Positions 27,649 to 36,657 of a stretch of 64,000 bases of DNA are shown in pieces. This DNA is from Fibrella forsythiae (GTDB lineage: Bacteria; Bacteroidota; Bacteroidia; Cytophagales; Spirosomataceae), in NCBI RefSeq assembly GCF_017353175.1, contig NZ_JAFMYW010000009.1, positions 124,001 to 188,000 on the forward strand. The letters run 5' to 3'. The position numbers and the translations under genes are program-made. The notes beneath the pieces were generated by a model. It searched no databases. It saw only the letters and a program-made list of their open reading frames with translations, and was not told the DNA's origin. Numbering within the stretch: the stretch's first letter is position 1; each line of letters opens with the position of its first letter.

Positions 27649-27678
27649 CAAACAGATCAACCCCTATCAAAACAGCCA

Positions 27679-28278
27679 TTACAAGCGCCAGTCGACGCGG
27701 TGGTGGAAGAGGAGGAAGACAAACAGAACGACCCATAGCACATCGACGAAATGCCAGTAGAGGGTGACGAGCTTGATTTTTAGCTGATTAGGCGGGTTGA
27801 CGCTGTAAACAAATGATTCGACGTAGGCGCGTCGGCGCAGTGCTTCGAGCAGCGTAATGGTAATGAAGATCAGACCGATCAGGATGTGCAGCAGGTGAAG
27901 CCCGGAGATGATATAGACAAAACCGCCGGCGGGGTTCCCTTCCAGACCAACCCCCGCCCGGGCCATCTGTCGCCAGCCCCAGCCCTGTAGAAGAATAAAT
28001 AACGTACCCAACACCAGCGTCGTTGCCATGTTGATCCGGTACACCGAAAACTGTTCGTGCCTGAATGCCCGGTTGGCGTTATGTAGTGTGAGGCTGCTCA
28101 ACAGAATAACCAGCGTACTCATTACGAACACGTTGGGCAGGGCGACATCAGACCAGCCGGGACCGGTTTGCCGAACAATGTATATTCCCAGCAGGACCGT
28201 GAACAGCAATACGCTACCCCCAATACCCAGCCACACCATAAACCGGAACGGCTCCCGCCGCTTTGTCAGTCGACTCAT
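27679..28278 (-). CDS. Heme-copper oxidase subunit III (cytochrome c oxidase subunit III family)
   Basis: 199 residues with five predicted membrane helices. Family landmarks are STLVILLSSLTLHNANRAF, ILLQGWGWRQMARAGVGLEG, GFVYIISGLHLLHILIGLIF and the closing LYWHFVDVLWVVLFVFLLFH. Subunit III supports the proton-pumping core of the terminal oxidase. Subunits I and II are not in the window, so this is a detached copy, or one serving an oxidase encoded elsewhere. A 39-bp hairpin ends 7 bp upstream of its ATG. Confidence 0.9.
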   Translation of the reverse strand: MSRLTKRREPFRFMVWLGIGGSVLLFTVLLGIYIVRQTGPGWSDVALPNVFVMSTLVILLSSLTLHNANRAFRHEQFSVYRINMATTLVLGTLFILLQGWGWRQMARAGVGLEGNPAGGFVYIISGLHLLHILIGLIFITITLLEALRRRAYVESFVYSVNPPNQLKIKLVTLYWHFVDVLWVVLFVFLLFHHRVDWRL

Positions 28279-28285
28279 ATTGTCT

Positions 28286-28384
28286 GTTTGCTGTTTACTG
28301 TTTACTGTTTTCCGCTGCTCTGCTGTCTATAACACTTGTGTTTTGAGCAGAGCAGCGGAAAACAGTAAACAGTAAACAGCAAAC
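28286..28384. repeat. Perfect 39-bp inverted repeat of CTGTTTA heptads
   Basis: Arms 28286-28324 and 28346-28384 pair perfectly over 39 bp, with a 21-nt loop. Each arm contains tandem 7-bp words (CTGTTTA CTGTTTA CTGTTTT). It fills the gap from the ispE stop to the oxidase subunit start, and could form the ispE terminator. Same layout as the arrays at 55-62 kb with a different unit. Confidence 0.9.
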
Positions 28385-28387
28385 TAT

Positions 28388-29218
28388 TTATAATTTATCA
28401 CTCCAGACCGTATAACGCGAAAAAACATCACTTCTCTCCGGTGGTGCCGAAAAAATGCCGTAGACCGTTGAACCGCTGCCGCTCATGCTGGCATAAATAG
28501 CTCCCAGATCATACAGATGCTGTTTTATGCTGGCCAGGATGGGGTACTTTGGGAATAAACTATCCTCGAAATCATTGTGAACGTTGCCCCGCCACGTCTC
28601 GATTGGCCTTTCCAGCAAGGTACGGAGCGGTATGGCAGGCTGGCGGGGTGTTACACCGGCATAGGCCTCGGCGGTTGAAATAGCCAGATCGGGGTATACG
28701 AGCAGGCTATAATAACCCGTCAGGTCAAGGGCAATTTCGTCAAACACATCCCCTTTCTCAACGCAGTACTGTGGACGGTTCTGAATAAAAAAAGCGCAGT
28801 CGCTGCCCAGTTTCCGGGCGTACGCTTCGCGCTGATCGACCGTCAGGTTCAACTCAAATTGGGTATTGAGCAGGTTGATCGTGGCTGCAGCATCGGCCGA
28901 GCCACCGCCGAGGCCCGCACCGATGGGAACAACTTTATGCAAATGCATCTGAACCGGCGGCAGAGCATGATCGGCCCGAAGCAGTTCGTAGGCCCGCACA
29001 CACAGGTTATTGGCCAATACAGCATCCGAATCGTCGGCGGCCCGGCCCGGAATGGGCAAGCCGCTGGTACTGAAGGCGAATGTCGAGGCAGGAATGATTT
29101 CCAGCGCATCAGACCAGCCAACGGGGTAAAATGCCGACAGCAGGTTGTGAAAGCCGTCGGGCCGACGTTCGGTCAGTTGCAGACCAATGTTGATTTTACA
29201 GGCAGGAAAGGCAATCAT
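28388..29218 (-). CDS. ispE: 4-diphosphocytidyl-2-C-methyl-D-erythritol kinase
   Basis: 276 residues of the GHMP kinase fold. The substrate-binding start ACKINIGLQLTERRPDGFHN and the ATP-binding loop PIGAGLGGGSADAAATINLL are textbook IspE. The third GHMP motif SMSGSGSTVYGIF is at the C terminus. It phosphorylates CDP-ME in the non-mevalonate isoprenoid pathway. A TATCTTCG box lies 4 bp before the ATG (29223-29230). Confidence 0.95.
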   Translation of the reverse strand: MIAFPACKINIGLQLTERRPDGFHNLLSAFYPVGWSDALEIIPASTFAFSTSGLPIPGRAADDSDAVLANNLCVRAYELLRADHALPPVQMHLHKVVPIGAGLGGGSADAAATINLLNTQFELNLTVDQREAYARKLGSDCAFFIQNRPQYCVEKGDVFDEIALDLTGYYSLLVYPDLAISTAEAYAGVTPRQPAIPLRTLLERPIETWRGNVHNDFEDSLFPKYPILASIKQHLYDLGAIYASMSGSGSTVYGIFSAPPERSDVFSRYTVWSDKL

Positions 29219-29222
29219 AGGG

Positions 29223-29230
29223 CGAAGATA
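29223..29230 (-). promoter_or_regulatory. -7 box (TATCTTCG) 4 nt before ispE
   Basis: The minus strand reads TATCTTCG-CCCT-ATG, one mismatch from TAnnTTTG and the same CCCT spacer as the gene starting at 27521. Confidence 0.5.
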
Positions 29231-29259
29231 AGGCAGGAACGCGGGTCTTTTTCGGGCAG

Positions 29260-29290
29260 TTTGGCCCTGTGCCGCCGGTGTATACCTTTG
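29260..29290 (+). promoter_or_regulatory. Full Bacteroidetes promoter: TTTG-N19-TACCTTTG
   Basis: TTTG at 29260-29263 and TACCTTTG at 29283-29290 are separated by exactly 19 bp, the consensus layout of the phylum's primary promoter. The ATG of the HupE-like gene follows 5 bp later (29296), so transcription should start at or beside the start codon. Confidence 0.75.
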
Positions 29291-29295
29291 CCGGT

Positions 29296-29904
29296 ATGAG
29301 CGACTTCTTTATCTATCTCCGCCTCGGTTTCGATCACATCACCGATCCCAGCGGTTACGACCATATTTTGTTCGTTATCGCCCTTTGCGCCGTGTATACA
29401 CTGGGACAATGGCGGCAGGTGCTCATTCTGGTCACAGCCTTCACCATCGGGCACTCGATTACGCTGGCGCTGGCCACGCTGAACCTGATCACCTACAGGA
29501 CGGCGCTGATCGAACTGCTCATTCCGGTCACCATTCTGATCACAGCCATCACCAACTTCTTCTACCAGGAACCTAAATCGCGCTCGCTGGCCATGAGCCG
29601 GAAAGAGAAACAGCCGTGGCGGTACGCGCTGGCGCTCGCTTTTGGCCTAATTCACGGTATGGGATTTTCAAATTACCTGCGAAGTCTGCTTGGTCGCGAA
29701 GCCGACATCATCAAGCCATTGCTGGCGTTCAATATCGGCCTTGAACTCGGGCAACTGGTCATCGTTGGTATCGTACTCTCTATAACGTACCTGGTGTTAA
29801 ACATTATCCAGAGTAGCCGCCTCCGCTGGACGTTGATTGTGTCGGGTATTGTGGCCGGTATGGCTATTTCGCTTATCATCAACAACCCACTCGTTGCTAA
29901 GTAG
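29296..29904 (+). CDS. HupE/UreJ-like membrane protein
   Basis: About 202 residues from the ATG at 29296 (MSDFFIYLRLGFDHITDPSG). The frame upstream to 29269 crosses the promoter and is rejected. Six membrane helices carry the family motifs GYDHILFVIALCAVYTL, FTIGHSITLALATL, FGLIHGMGFSNYLR and FNIGLELGQL. HupE/UreJ proteins are implicated in nickel or cobalt entry, but this Bacteroidetes branch is uncharacterised. No urease or hydrogenase gene is nearby. Confidence 0.85.
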   Translation: MSDFFIYLRLGFDHITDPSGYDHILFVIALCAVYTLGQWRQVLILVTAFTIGHSITLALATLNLITYRTALIELLIPVTILITAITNFFYQEPKSRSLAMSRKEKQPWRYALALAFGLIHGMGFSNYLRSLLGREADIIKPLLAFNIGLELGQLVIVGIVLSITYLVLNIIQSSRLRWTLIVSGIVAGMAISLIINNPLVAK

Positions 29905-29913
29905 GGCGGGAAA

Positions 29914-31059
29914 CTAAAAGAAAAGCAGCTTCTTGCGGCGGTACACATGATGCAGGTCGGCCTCGAACAGCGTGTACGGATCCTGATAAAACTGCATGAA
30001 GTCGGCTACGCTGGCCTGGCCGGGGTAGGGGGCGTAAAAGTGTGTTGGGCTGCGCGTATCATTTCGCCAAACGAGCACATACGCCAGCTTCATTTTTTCC
30101 GCTTTCAGGGCTTTGAGCAACGTGTTAGTCCACCAGGTTGTGTTGGGAATCGACTCCAGCCCGGTTTCGGTGAAGGCGGCTAGTTTACCTGCTTTTTCGG
30201 CGTAGTCCGACACGATCTTGAGCTTGGTAATGCCCGCCTCTATGTTGTATTGGCCGTTTCGTCCGAAATCGGCGTAGTTATCAACGCCTACCATATCGAC
30301 CCACTCATCGCCGGGGTAACGGTCCAGGTATTGTGCTTCGGTGCGAAACAGGCAGTCGGGCGAGAACGTGTAGATGAAGTTATGCACCTGCAGGCTGTCG
30401 CGCAGGTACGTTACCGTAAAGCGCCAGAGTGCCGTGAACTCTTCTTTCGAGCAGTGTGGTTTGCCCCACCAGAACCAGCCGCCGTCGAATTCGTGATAAG
30501 GCCGGAACAGCATCGGAACCAGCTTGCCGTCAGCCCCTTTTGTCGTGTTGGCCAGGTCAGCTACCGTTTTCAGAATGTCCTTGTACTGTGGGTGGTGCGA
30601 CCCACCCGGAATAAGGTCAGGCACAGCCGGAGCCGACACCGAATCTTTCCAGTAAAAACCCGTTTTCGGCGTCACAGGGTTCGCGAAATGCCAGGCCACT
30701 GTCGTCACCCCACCCCGGTCATAGGTGGCGGCGATGTCTTTCCGTAACGATGCTTTCGTGCGCTCAATCGCTTCCGCTGGCCGACCGGATAACCCGCTGA
30801 AATCAACGCCAATCACCGCCGGGTGCGACCCACTCACCGATTTTACATCAGAGCGATTGGCGTCGCCCGTCCAGCCGTGGCCGTATTCGGTGGCGTGCTG
30901 ATGCCCGAACATGATGTGCTTCCGGGCTAGCTTGCCCAGGTTGTGATACAGTGCTTTCGTTTCCGTCGTCGCGTTCTGATCAATGAGTTTGGGCTTCGGC
31001 GCCGCCTGGCTAATGATGGTTACGAGTAAGGCAAGTTGAGTAAAGAGGAGGGCACGCAT
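29914..31059 (-). CDS. Secreted GH26 beta-mannanase
   Basis: 381 residues. A signal peptide (MRALLFTQLALLVTIISQAA) is followed by a TIM barrel of glycoside hydrolase family 26. Landmarks are HIMFGHQHATEYGHGWTG, the acid/base Glu in FRPYHEFDGGWFWWG near residue 193 and the nucleophile Glu in AAFTETGLESIP near residue 300. GH26 enzymes cut beta-1,4-mannan or mixed-linkage chains by a retaining mechanism. It is the downstream gene of a minus-strand run with the dehydrogenase fusion, esterase and GH9 genes, fitting hemicellulose breakdown. Confidence 0.92.
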   Translation of the reverse strand: MRALLFTQLALLVTIISQAAPKPKLIDQNATTETKALYHNLGKLARKHIMFGHQHATEYGHGWTGDANRSDVKSVSGSHPAVIGVDFSGLSGRPAEAIERTKASLRKDIAATYDRGGVTTVAWHFANPVTPKTGFYWKDSVSAPAVPDLIPGGSHHPQYKDILKTVADLANTTKGADGKLVPMLFRPYHEFDGGWFWWGKPHCSKEEFTALWRFTVTYLRDSLQVHNFIYTFSPDCLFRTEAQYLDRYPGDEWVDMVGVDNYADFGRNGQYNIEAGITKLKIVSDYAEKAGKLAAFTETGLESIPNTTWWTNTLLKALKAEKMKLAYVLVWRNDTRSPTHFYAPYPGQASVADFMQFYQDPYTLFEADLHHVYRRKKLLFF

Positions 31060-31096
31060 TGATTGATAAAGAGGAAGTTTTTAGTGACGTTGATTT

Positions 31097-31197
31097 TTTT
31101 GTCATCCCGAATAATGAGGGACCGTGGCGTTCTGATCAATAGTGCCAAGCACATTCGCGAGGAACGCCACGATCCCTCATTATTCGGGATGACAAAA
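31097..31197. repeat. GTCATCCCG-family inverted repeat
   Basis: The left arm from 31097 (TTTTGTCATCCCGAATAATG, then AGGGACCGTGGCGTTC) pairs with the right arm 31162-31197 (GAACGCCACGATCCCTCATT, then ATTCGGGATGACAAAA) with one mismatch. The loop is about 29 nt. It lies between the GH26 start and the stop of the dehydrogenase fusion gene. The outer TTTTGTC/GACAAAA ends give a T tract on either strand, so it may terminate the fusion gene. A relative is at 43217-43270. Confidence 0.88.
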
Positions 31198-31204
31198 GGA
31201 CTTA

Positions 31205-34200
31205 CTACCGCCCCGACACCGACGAGGAATTGTCTTTCTTGAACAGAATCCAGTCGACGAGGAGCATGTTTTTGTCTTTGACCTCATCGTTGCGGAAGAC
31301 GAGGTAAATGTCCTGCACCCCGCTGGTAGGAGCAATCGGTGCCGTTACGGTTTGCCAGCCCGGACCCTTCACACCCGATGGAGAATTGGCCGCTGATACG
31401 GTCGCCGTGCCTAATATCTTACCCGCTGGCGACTGGGTACGTATCTCGATGCGGCCGCCACGCGACGCTACCGTGGCGGCACTGATATCCAGCGCGCCGA
31501 TAGTAGTCAGGTCGATGCCTTTGAAGGCGATAAACGAACCGTCTTTAATGTCGCCGATCCAGCTTTGGGTGCTGCCGTCCTGATGTTTCCGGTCAACGCC
31601 CGTGCCCAGTTCATACGCTTCGGCCTGTACGCGTGGGTTCCGCAGGATCATCAGTTTACGACCCGTCAGCGGACCGGTAACCGGGTTGCCTTTATCCGTG
31701 TAGCTCGCCGAAATGACGTAGCTGCCTGTTTCGTTGCCGCCCGAGTGCTGCGTCAGTGGGTACGTTCCCTGCAAAGGCAGGCTCTTCGGGGCTGCATCGG
31801 TTAGCGACAGGATGTACCGGACCATTTCGCCCGTTTCGGCTTCAGTATGCTGGGGGTGCGCCGACATCACGTTCTTGCCCCAGTTACCGTTACCACCCGT
31901 AATGATCTTCTTCGCCAGCATATCCACCGCCGATTCACCCGCCGGATGATAGCGCTTCGACACCTCCATCAGCGCGGGGCCGATTGATTTGGCACTCATA
32001 GCATGGCAGGCTTTGCAATCGCTGTTGTTCAGCAACTCTTTGCCGCGCAGGTTTTTCACTGAGCCATCGCCATTTTGGTTCGACGTCAACAGGGCCAGGT
32101 CTTTGCCTTCGGCGAGGTAATCCACCGCGAATTTCACCTGCTTCGGCGTGATGCCTTTGGCCAGCGTACCATCTTCTTTGTCTTTCACCGATACGGTGTA
32201 GGCCAGTGGCGTTTTGTCGAAGTAGAAGCTGCGGTTCCCTTTCACCGCCACGTCGACCTGCGGCATTTCGTTGCCTACTTTGATGGTCAGTTCCGTCGTA
32301 GCCTTTTGTCCTTCGGCGTCGGTAACCGTCAGTTTCGGCTTGTACACGCCCGGTTTAGCGTAGGTGAACGAGGGTGCCACCGCCGTTGATTTCTGGCCGT
32401 TGCCCGACTCCCACAGGTACGTTAGCTTATCGCCCCGGTCATAATCGAACGACTCTTTGGCTGATAGCACTGCCGTTAACGGAGCCGCACCAACCGTTTT
32501 CGAGACGTTTACTTTTGCCACCGGGCGGCGGTTGCCTTCCGTGTATTCAATGCGGATCAGCTGCGAATCGGGGTTGCGGGCGAAGTAGTTCATGCCGTAA
32601 GCCAGCACATACATGGCTCCGTCTTTGCCGAATTTCATGTCGATAGGCTTCGACACGAACGAAGTAGGCAGGAACGATTCGATCTGTTTCAGGTCACCGT
32701 TGTCGGCATAGGTCAGCACCTTGATCCAGTTGCGGGCCCATTCGTAGATGAACTGCTTGTTGGTATAATAGGCTGGCAATTTCACCGCCGACTTGTACTC
32801 ATTGGCGTAATAAAACGGCCCGGCCATGGCTGACCGTGACCCGGTGCCCAGCATCGGGAACTCGTTCGATTTGTCGTACGGATACCAGATCATGGCTTTC
32901 TGCGCGGGGGGCAGGTTCTTGGTGCCGGTGTTGTTCGGCGAATCGTTGATGGGTTGATCGGGGTTGTAGAGCGCACCGGTCTTATTGGTGGCGAAGTCGA
33001 ATTTGGCGTACGGTTTGTTATCGCCCACGAAATACGGCCAGCCGAAGTTGCCCGGTTTACGCGCCTGATTCCACTCGTCCTGGCTTTTTGGACCACGTTC
33101 ACTAGCCACGCCGCCATCAGGTCCAACGTCGCCCCAGTACAGGAAGCCGCGCTTGTCGACCCAGATCCGATACGGGTTGCGGGCACCCATCACATAAATT
33201 TCAGGCTTGCCCTGCGACCCGTCTTTCGGGAACAGGTTGCCATCTGGAATGGTATACGAACCATCGTTTTCGACATGGATACGCAGGATTTTGCCGCGCA
33301 TATCATTGGCGTTGCCTGACGATTTCTGCGAATCAAACGGCGCACGTCCCGGACGTTCGTCGAGCGGCGAAAAACCATCCGATTCTTTCGAACTGGTGTT
33401 GTCGCCGGTCGACAGATAGAGGTTTCCGTCTGGTCCGAAGTAGACATTACCCGCCGAATGGCAGCAGGTTTCGCGCTGAACGGGCACCTGCATCACCACC
33501 TTCTCTGAACTCATGTTCAGGCTGTCGCCGGTGAAGACGAATCGCGACAGGTTCTGCACGGGCTTCGAGCCAACTGGCGAATAGTACAGGTAGACGTAGT
33601 GGTTCTGGTCGAATTTGGGGTCGAGTTCCATGCCCAGCAGGCCGTCTTCGTAGTTACCGGTGATATGAACGGGCAGCTTATTGATCGTCTTCGTCGCCTT
33701 AGCCGTTGGGTCATACAGTTTGATCATGCCTTTGCGCTCCACGAACAGCACCCGTCCGTCAGACAGCACTTCCATCTCGATCGGCTCGTCCATGAACGAT
33801 TCGAGAATGGTCGACGTAAAGCGGTTTTCCTCCGGCACGCGGTTCGAATGGGCGGCGCGGTAGTTCAGCGCCGAGCCTTCCTGAATGAATTTGACTCCCT
33901 CTACCAATGACTTCGCCAGACTCTCATCGGCAAAGCCGTTGGCGCCCGTTGCCATATAGAACACACGGCCCCCGTCGAACGGTTTGCCGATAGAGAACGG
34001 GGCTTTCGAGGGCTGAATCTGGTTGGCCGCCAGCATATCCTGGTACCAGGCCCATTGGTATTTCGTGAAACCGGGGGTGTTGATGAAGCCCAGTCCGCCA
34101 CCCGCCTGCACGAAGCGTTCAATGTCGGCCTGCTGGTTCGTGAAGAGCACATCTTCCGATGTGTTCAGCAGAATAATGGCCCGGTAGTTCTTCAGCGAAT

Positions 34201-34432
34201 CTTCCGTGATATAGTCGCCGTTGGTCGTGGTGTCGACGTCGATGCCTGCTTTCTCGGCAAGGGTCATCAACGTACCTGCCGCCGCTGCCGCCGCCTGCTG
34301 ATTATCCACGTTTTTCGAGAAGATCAGCACCTTGTCGGTCTTTTTGCTGGTCCAGCTCATCAGCAGCACAAGCAGCAACGCGCTGAACGCTGAGGCGATA
34401 AATGGACGAAATGAGTCTTTACTAGTAGTCAT
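31205..34432 (-). CDS. Multidomain ThuA / PQQ-type sugar dehydrogenase / PKD / cytochrome c / CBM protein
   Basis: About 1075 residues from the ATG at 34432 (MTTSKDSFRPF). A hydrophobic start anchor is at residues 10-30. Order of domains: a ThuA-like flavodoxin-fold domain (about 35-205, VLIFSKNVDN, YRAIILLNTSED); a glucose/sorbosone-dehydrogenase beta-propeller (about 220-640, EDGLLGMELDPKFDQNHYVY, TCCHSAGNVYFGPDGNLY, GARNPYRIW); a PKD domain (about 650-740, PLTAVLSAKESFDYDRGDK); a cytochrome c with CKACH haem motif near 807 and a distal MSAHP Met; and a CBM6-like beta sandwich. Such fusions oxidise sugars in the periplasm and pass electrons onward. ThuA-type domains occur in disaccharide metabolism. 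The 30-codon extension to 34522 is not supported. It sits inside the CAZyme cluster. Confidence 0.9.
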   Translation of the reverse strand: MTTSKDSFRPFIASAFSALLLVLLMSWTSKKTDKVLIFSKNVDNQQAAAAAAGTLMTLAEKAGIDVDTTTNGDYITEDSLKNYRAIILLNTSEDVLFTNQQADIERFVQAGGGLGFINTPGFTKYQWAWYQDMLAANQIQPSKAPFSIGKPFDGGRVFYMATGANGFADESLAKSLVEGVKFIQEGSALNYRAAHSNRVPEENRFTSTILESFMDEPIEMEVLSDGRVLFVERKGMIKLYDPTAKATKTINKLPVHITGNYEDGLLGMELDPKFDQNHYVYLYYSPVGSKPVQNLSRFVFTGDSLNMSSEKVVMQVPVQRETCCHSAGNVYFGPDGNLYLSTGDNTSSKESDGFSPLDERPGRAPFDSQKSSGNANDMRGKILRIHVENDGSYTIPDGNLFPKDGSQGKPEIYVMGARNPYRIWVDKRGFLYWGDVGPDGGVASERGPKSQDEWNQARKPGNFGWPYFVGDNKPYAKFDFATNKTGALYNPDQPINDSPNNTGTKNLPPAQKAMIWYPYDKSNEFPMLGTGSRSAMAGPFYYANEYKSAVKLPAYYTNKQFIYEWARNWIKVLTYADNGDLKQIESFLPTSFVSKPIDMKFGKDGAMYVLAYGMNYFARNPDSQLIRIEYTEGNRRPVAKVNVSKTVGAAPLTAVLSAKESFDYDRGDKLTYLWESGNGQKSTAVAPSFTYAKPGVYKPKLTVTDAEGQKATTELTIKVGNEMPQVDVAVKGNRSFYFDKTPLAYTVSVKDKEDGTLAKGITPKQVKFAVDYLAEGKDLALLTSNQNGDGSVKNLRGKELLNNSDCKACHAMSAKSIGPALMEVSKRYHPAGESAVDMLAKKIITGGNGNWGKNVMSAHPQHTEAETGEMVRYILSLTDAAPKSLPLQGTYPLTQHSGGNETGSYVISASYTDKGNPVTGPLTGRKLMILRNPRVQAEAYELGTGVDRKHQDGSTQSWIGDIKDGSFIAFKGIDLTTIGALDISAATVASRGGRIEIRTQSPAGKILGTATVSAANSPSGVKGPGWQTVTAPIAPTSGVQDIYLVFRNDEVKDKNMLLVDWILFKKDNSSSVSGR

Positions 34433-34505
34433 AAAGTTGACAGGGAAGTTGGTTGTATTTACGCGGTTTATCGTTGTCGCTTGCCTGTGGCGAGTGACAA
34501 CGGTC

Positions 34506-36455
34506 TTAATCAAACCTGGCATTAGCCGTTACGCCGGGCCAGGTATCGGTGCGGAACGAGTTGGCGGGCAGGCCGTCTGAACTGAACAGATTGGCGTCAT
34601 CCGGCGAATCAGACCAGGCATACCGTACGGAAACAGGTTTTGGCACCTTCGGGCTTGATATGATAACGGTATTGCCCTGGATCGCAGCCGTGGCGTAGTG
34701 AAAAACTTTATCCTCGCCGGCAATCTCGAAGCCTCTTACGTACCCGTATTTGTCTTTTGCCATCAGCCCATTGCCCACATGCTTGAACGTGACGGTAGCT
34801 TTATTACCATCGAACGTCACGCCTTCGTACATGGGCGAGCTGTAATTGATGTTCTGCCCATAATCGAGCTTCAGGGCGTTCAGGGCCAGGCGGTGGCCAA
34901 CGTCCTGCTTGTTGGTGGGGTGAATATCTTTCGGGTTACCCACGTCGGTGATCACGGCCATACCGGTTTTGGGCAGGCTCAGCGTCATGGTCTGGGCTTC
35001 GCGCAGTTCGGCCCAGCCGCTGCCCTGATTGCTGCTGTTGTTCGCTCCGTATTCCGTTAGCTGGACAAAGTAGAACGACATATCCTGACCGAATTTCTTC
35101 CGCCAGTCGGTGATCAGCAGTGGAAACGATTGCCGGTACTGATACGATCGGCCCGCGTTGGTTTCGCCCTGATACCACAATACGCCGCGCATCGCCATCG
35201 GCTCCAGCGGAGCAATCATGGCGTTGTAGATACTGATGGCTACGTTGTTCATGAACCGTTTGTACTCGTGCTTTTCGGCAAAGGAGGGCATCAGGCGCCA
35301 CTCGCCGCCCAGGCTGATCCGTTGCAACGGGTCTTCAACATACAGGTCGGCGGCCGATCCTTTCAGACCCACGCCGTACCAGTTCGGGTTAGCCATGTTG
35401 CCCAGCTTTACCACGATTTTGTTCTCACCGGCTTTCCACGTACCTGCCGGAATGGTCAGCTTCCGCACACCCTGAACGGTACCCTCCGATACCAGCTTTC
35501 CGTTGATGTAAACCCTGGTGGGGCTGTCGTTTTCGGCCAGCGCCAGGGTCGTCTGTTCGGTCGCCATTTCCTCTGGAAGCGTCACGATTTTAGCCATGTA
35601 GCCCTGTCCCATGAAGCCGCGCATGTCTTTCCATTCCCACTGACCAATGGCATCTGATTTACGCCAGCCCGCAAACGTGTAGCTGGGGTCGAGGTACTTG
35701 GCTTCATCGGCGGCGGTCAGGTTGGTGGGTACCTGCAGGTTCTTGCGAAGCTTCAGGTCAATAATGCTGTCGGCGGCGGACCAGTTGGTGGGCAGGTTCT
35801 GGATCGTGGGCCGAAGCTCGTCGTTGCTCATCATGCCTTCTTTGCTGATCCAGCCTTCTACCTGCGAACCTCCCCACGACGAGTGCACCAGCCCGATCGG
35901 GATGTTCAGCTTCTGGTACAGTTCACGGGCGAAGAAAAAGCCGACCGCCGTAAAGTCGCCCACGGTTTCGGCCGAGGCCAGTTGCCAGGCTCCCGCTTTC
36001 AACTCCTGCTGTGGTGTCAAAGCCAGCTCATGATCGACCCGGAGGTGGCGGATCTGCGGGAAATTGGCGTTCTTTTTTTCTTTCGCGAAGTTATCCGACT
36101 GCTTCACCGTCCACTCCATGTTCGACTGGCCCGAACACAGCCACACCTCGCCAATCAGCACGTCGCCCGCCGTGGCCGAACCCGATTTAGCCGTTGCTGC
36201 CAGCGTATGCGGACCACCCGCTTCGAGGGGCGCAAACCGGACCAGCCATTTACCAGAATCGTCGGCTTTGGCCTGCTGTTTTTGTCCGGCCATCGTCACG
36301 GTCACGGCTTCACGCGGCTTGGCCCATCCCCAGACCGGAATCGGTTTTTGCCGTTGCAGCACTACGTGGTCGGTAAACAACCGTGCCATACGTACCTGGC
36401 CAAAGGCGGCTCCGCTGATGAGGAGAAAAAGGAAGAGGGGAAAACGGGTTTTCAT
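34506..36455 (-). CDS. Secreted sialate O-acetylesterase-like SGNH esterase
   Basis: 649 residues with a signal peptide (MKTRFPLFLFLLISGAAFGQ). The SGNH block I is LCSGQSNMEWTVKQSD near residue 108, with the catalytic Ser. Other landmarks are VGFFFARELYQKL, GLVHSSWGGSQVEGW, MRGVLWYQGETNAG and ITDVGNPKDIHPTNKQDVGH with the catalytic Asp/His region. Two beta domains interrupt the fold. In CAZyme clusters these enzymes usually remove acetyl groups from hemicellulose rather than sialate. It precedes the dehydrogenase fusion gene by 73 bp. Confidence 0.9.
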   Translation of the reverse strand: MKTRFPLFLFLLISGAAFGQVRMARLFTDHVVLQRQKPIPVWGWAKPREAVTVTMAGQKQQAKADDSGKWLVRFAPLEAGGPHTLAATAKSGSATAGDVLIGEVWLCSGQSNMEWTVKQSDNFAKEKKNANFPQIRHLRVDHELALTPQQELKAGAWQLASAETVGDFTAVGFFFARELYQKLNIPIGLVHSSWGGSQVEGWISKEGMMSNDELRPTIQNLPTNWSAADSIIDLKLRKNLQVPTNLTAADEAKYLDPSYTFAGWRKSDAIGQWEWKDMRGFMGQGYMAKIVTLPEEMATEQTTLALAENDSPTRVYINGKLVSEGTVQGVRKLTIPAGTWKAGENKIVVKLGNMANPNWYGVGLKGSAADLYVEDPLQRISLGGEWRLMPSFAEKHEYKRFMNNVAISIYNAMIAPLEPMAMRGVLWYQGETNAGRSYQYRQSFPLLITDWRKKFGQDMSFYFVQLTEYGANNSSNQGSGWAELREAQTMTLSLPKTGMAVITDVGNPKDIHPTNKQDVGHRLALNALKLDYGQNINYSSPMYEGVTFDGNKATVTFKHVGNGLMAKDKYGYVRGFEIAGEDKVFHYATAAIQGNTVIISSPKVPKPVSVRYAWSDSPDDANLFSSDGLPANSFRTDTWPGVTANARFD

Positions 36456-36504
36456 TTCGGGGAATGGGGTATCGTCTGTATACTTTCACGTGCTGTGTAG
36501 TGCG

Positions 36505-36634
36505 CAGTGAGTTGCTGACGCGTGTCCCTTCGACTCCGCTCAGGGTGACAGGAAACCCAGGTATGTTCATGACGACCTTGAGTGAGATTGTCACCCTGAG
36601 CGGAGTCGAAGGGCCACGCGTCAGCAACTCACTG
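36505..36634. repeat. REP-like palindrome, copy C (46-bp arms)
   Basis: Arms 36505-36550 and 36589-36634 pair at 45 of 46 positions. The inner part is the core CCCTTCGACTCCGCTCAGGG, the outer part CAGTGAGTTGCTGACGCG. The 38-nt loop contains CATGACGACCTTGAGTGAGA, a loop sequence shared with the other copies. It lies between the GH9 stop and the esterase start. Confidence 0.92.
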
Positions 36635-36657
36635 CACAGCGCGTCAACAGCAAAAGC

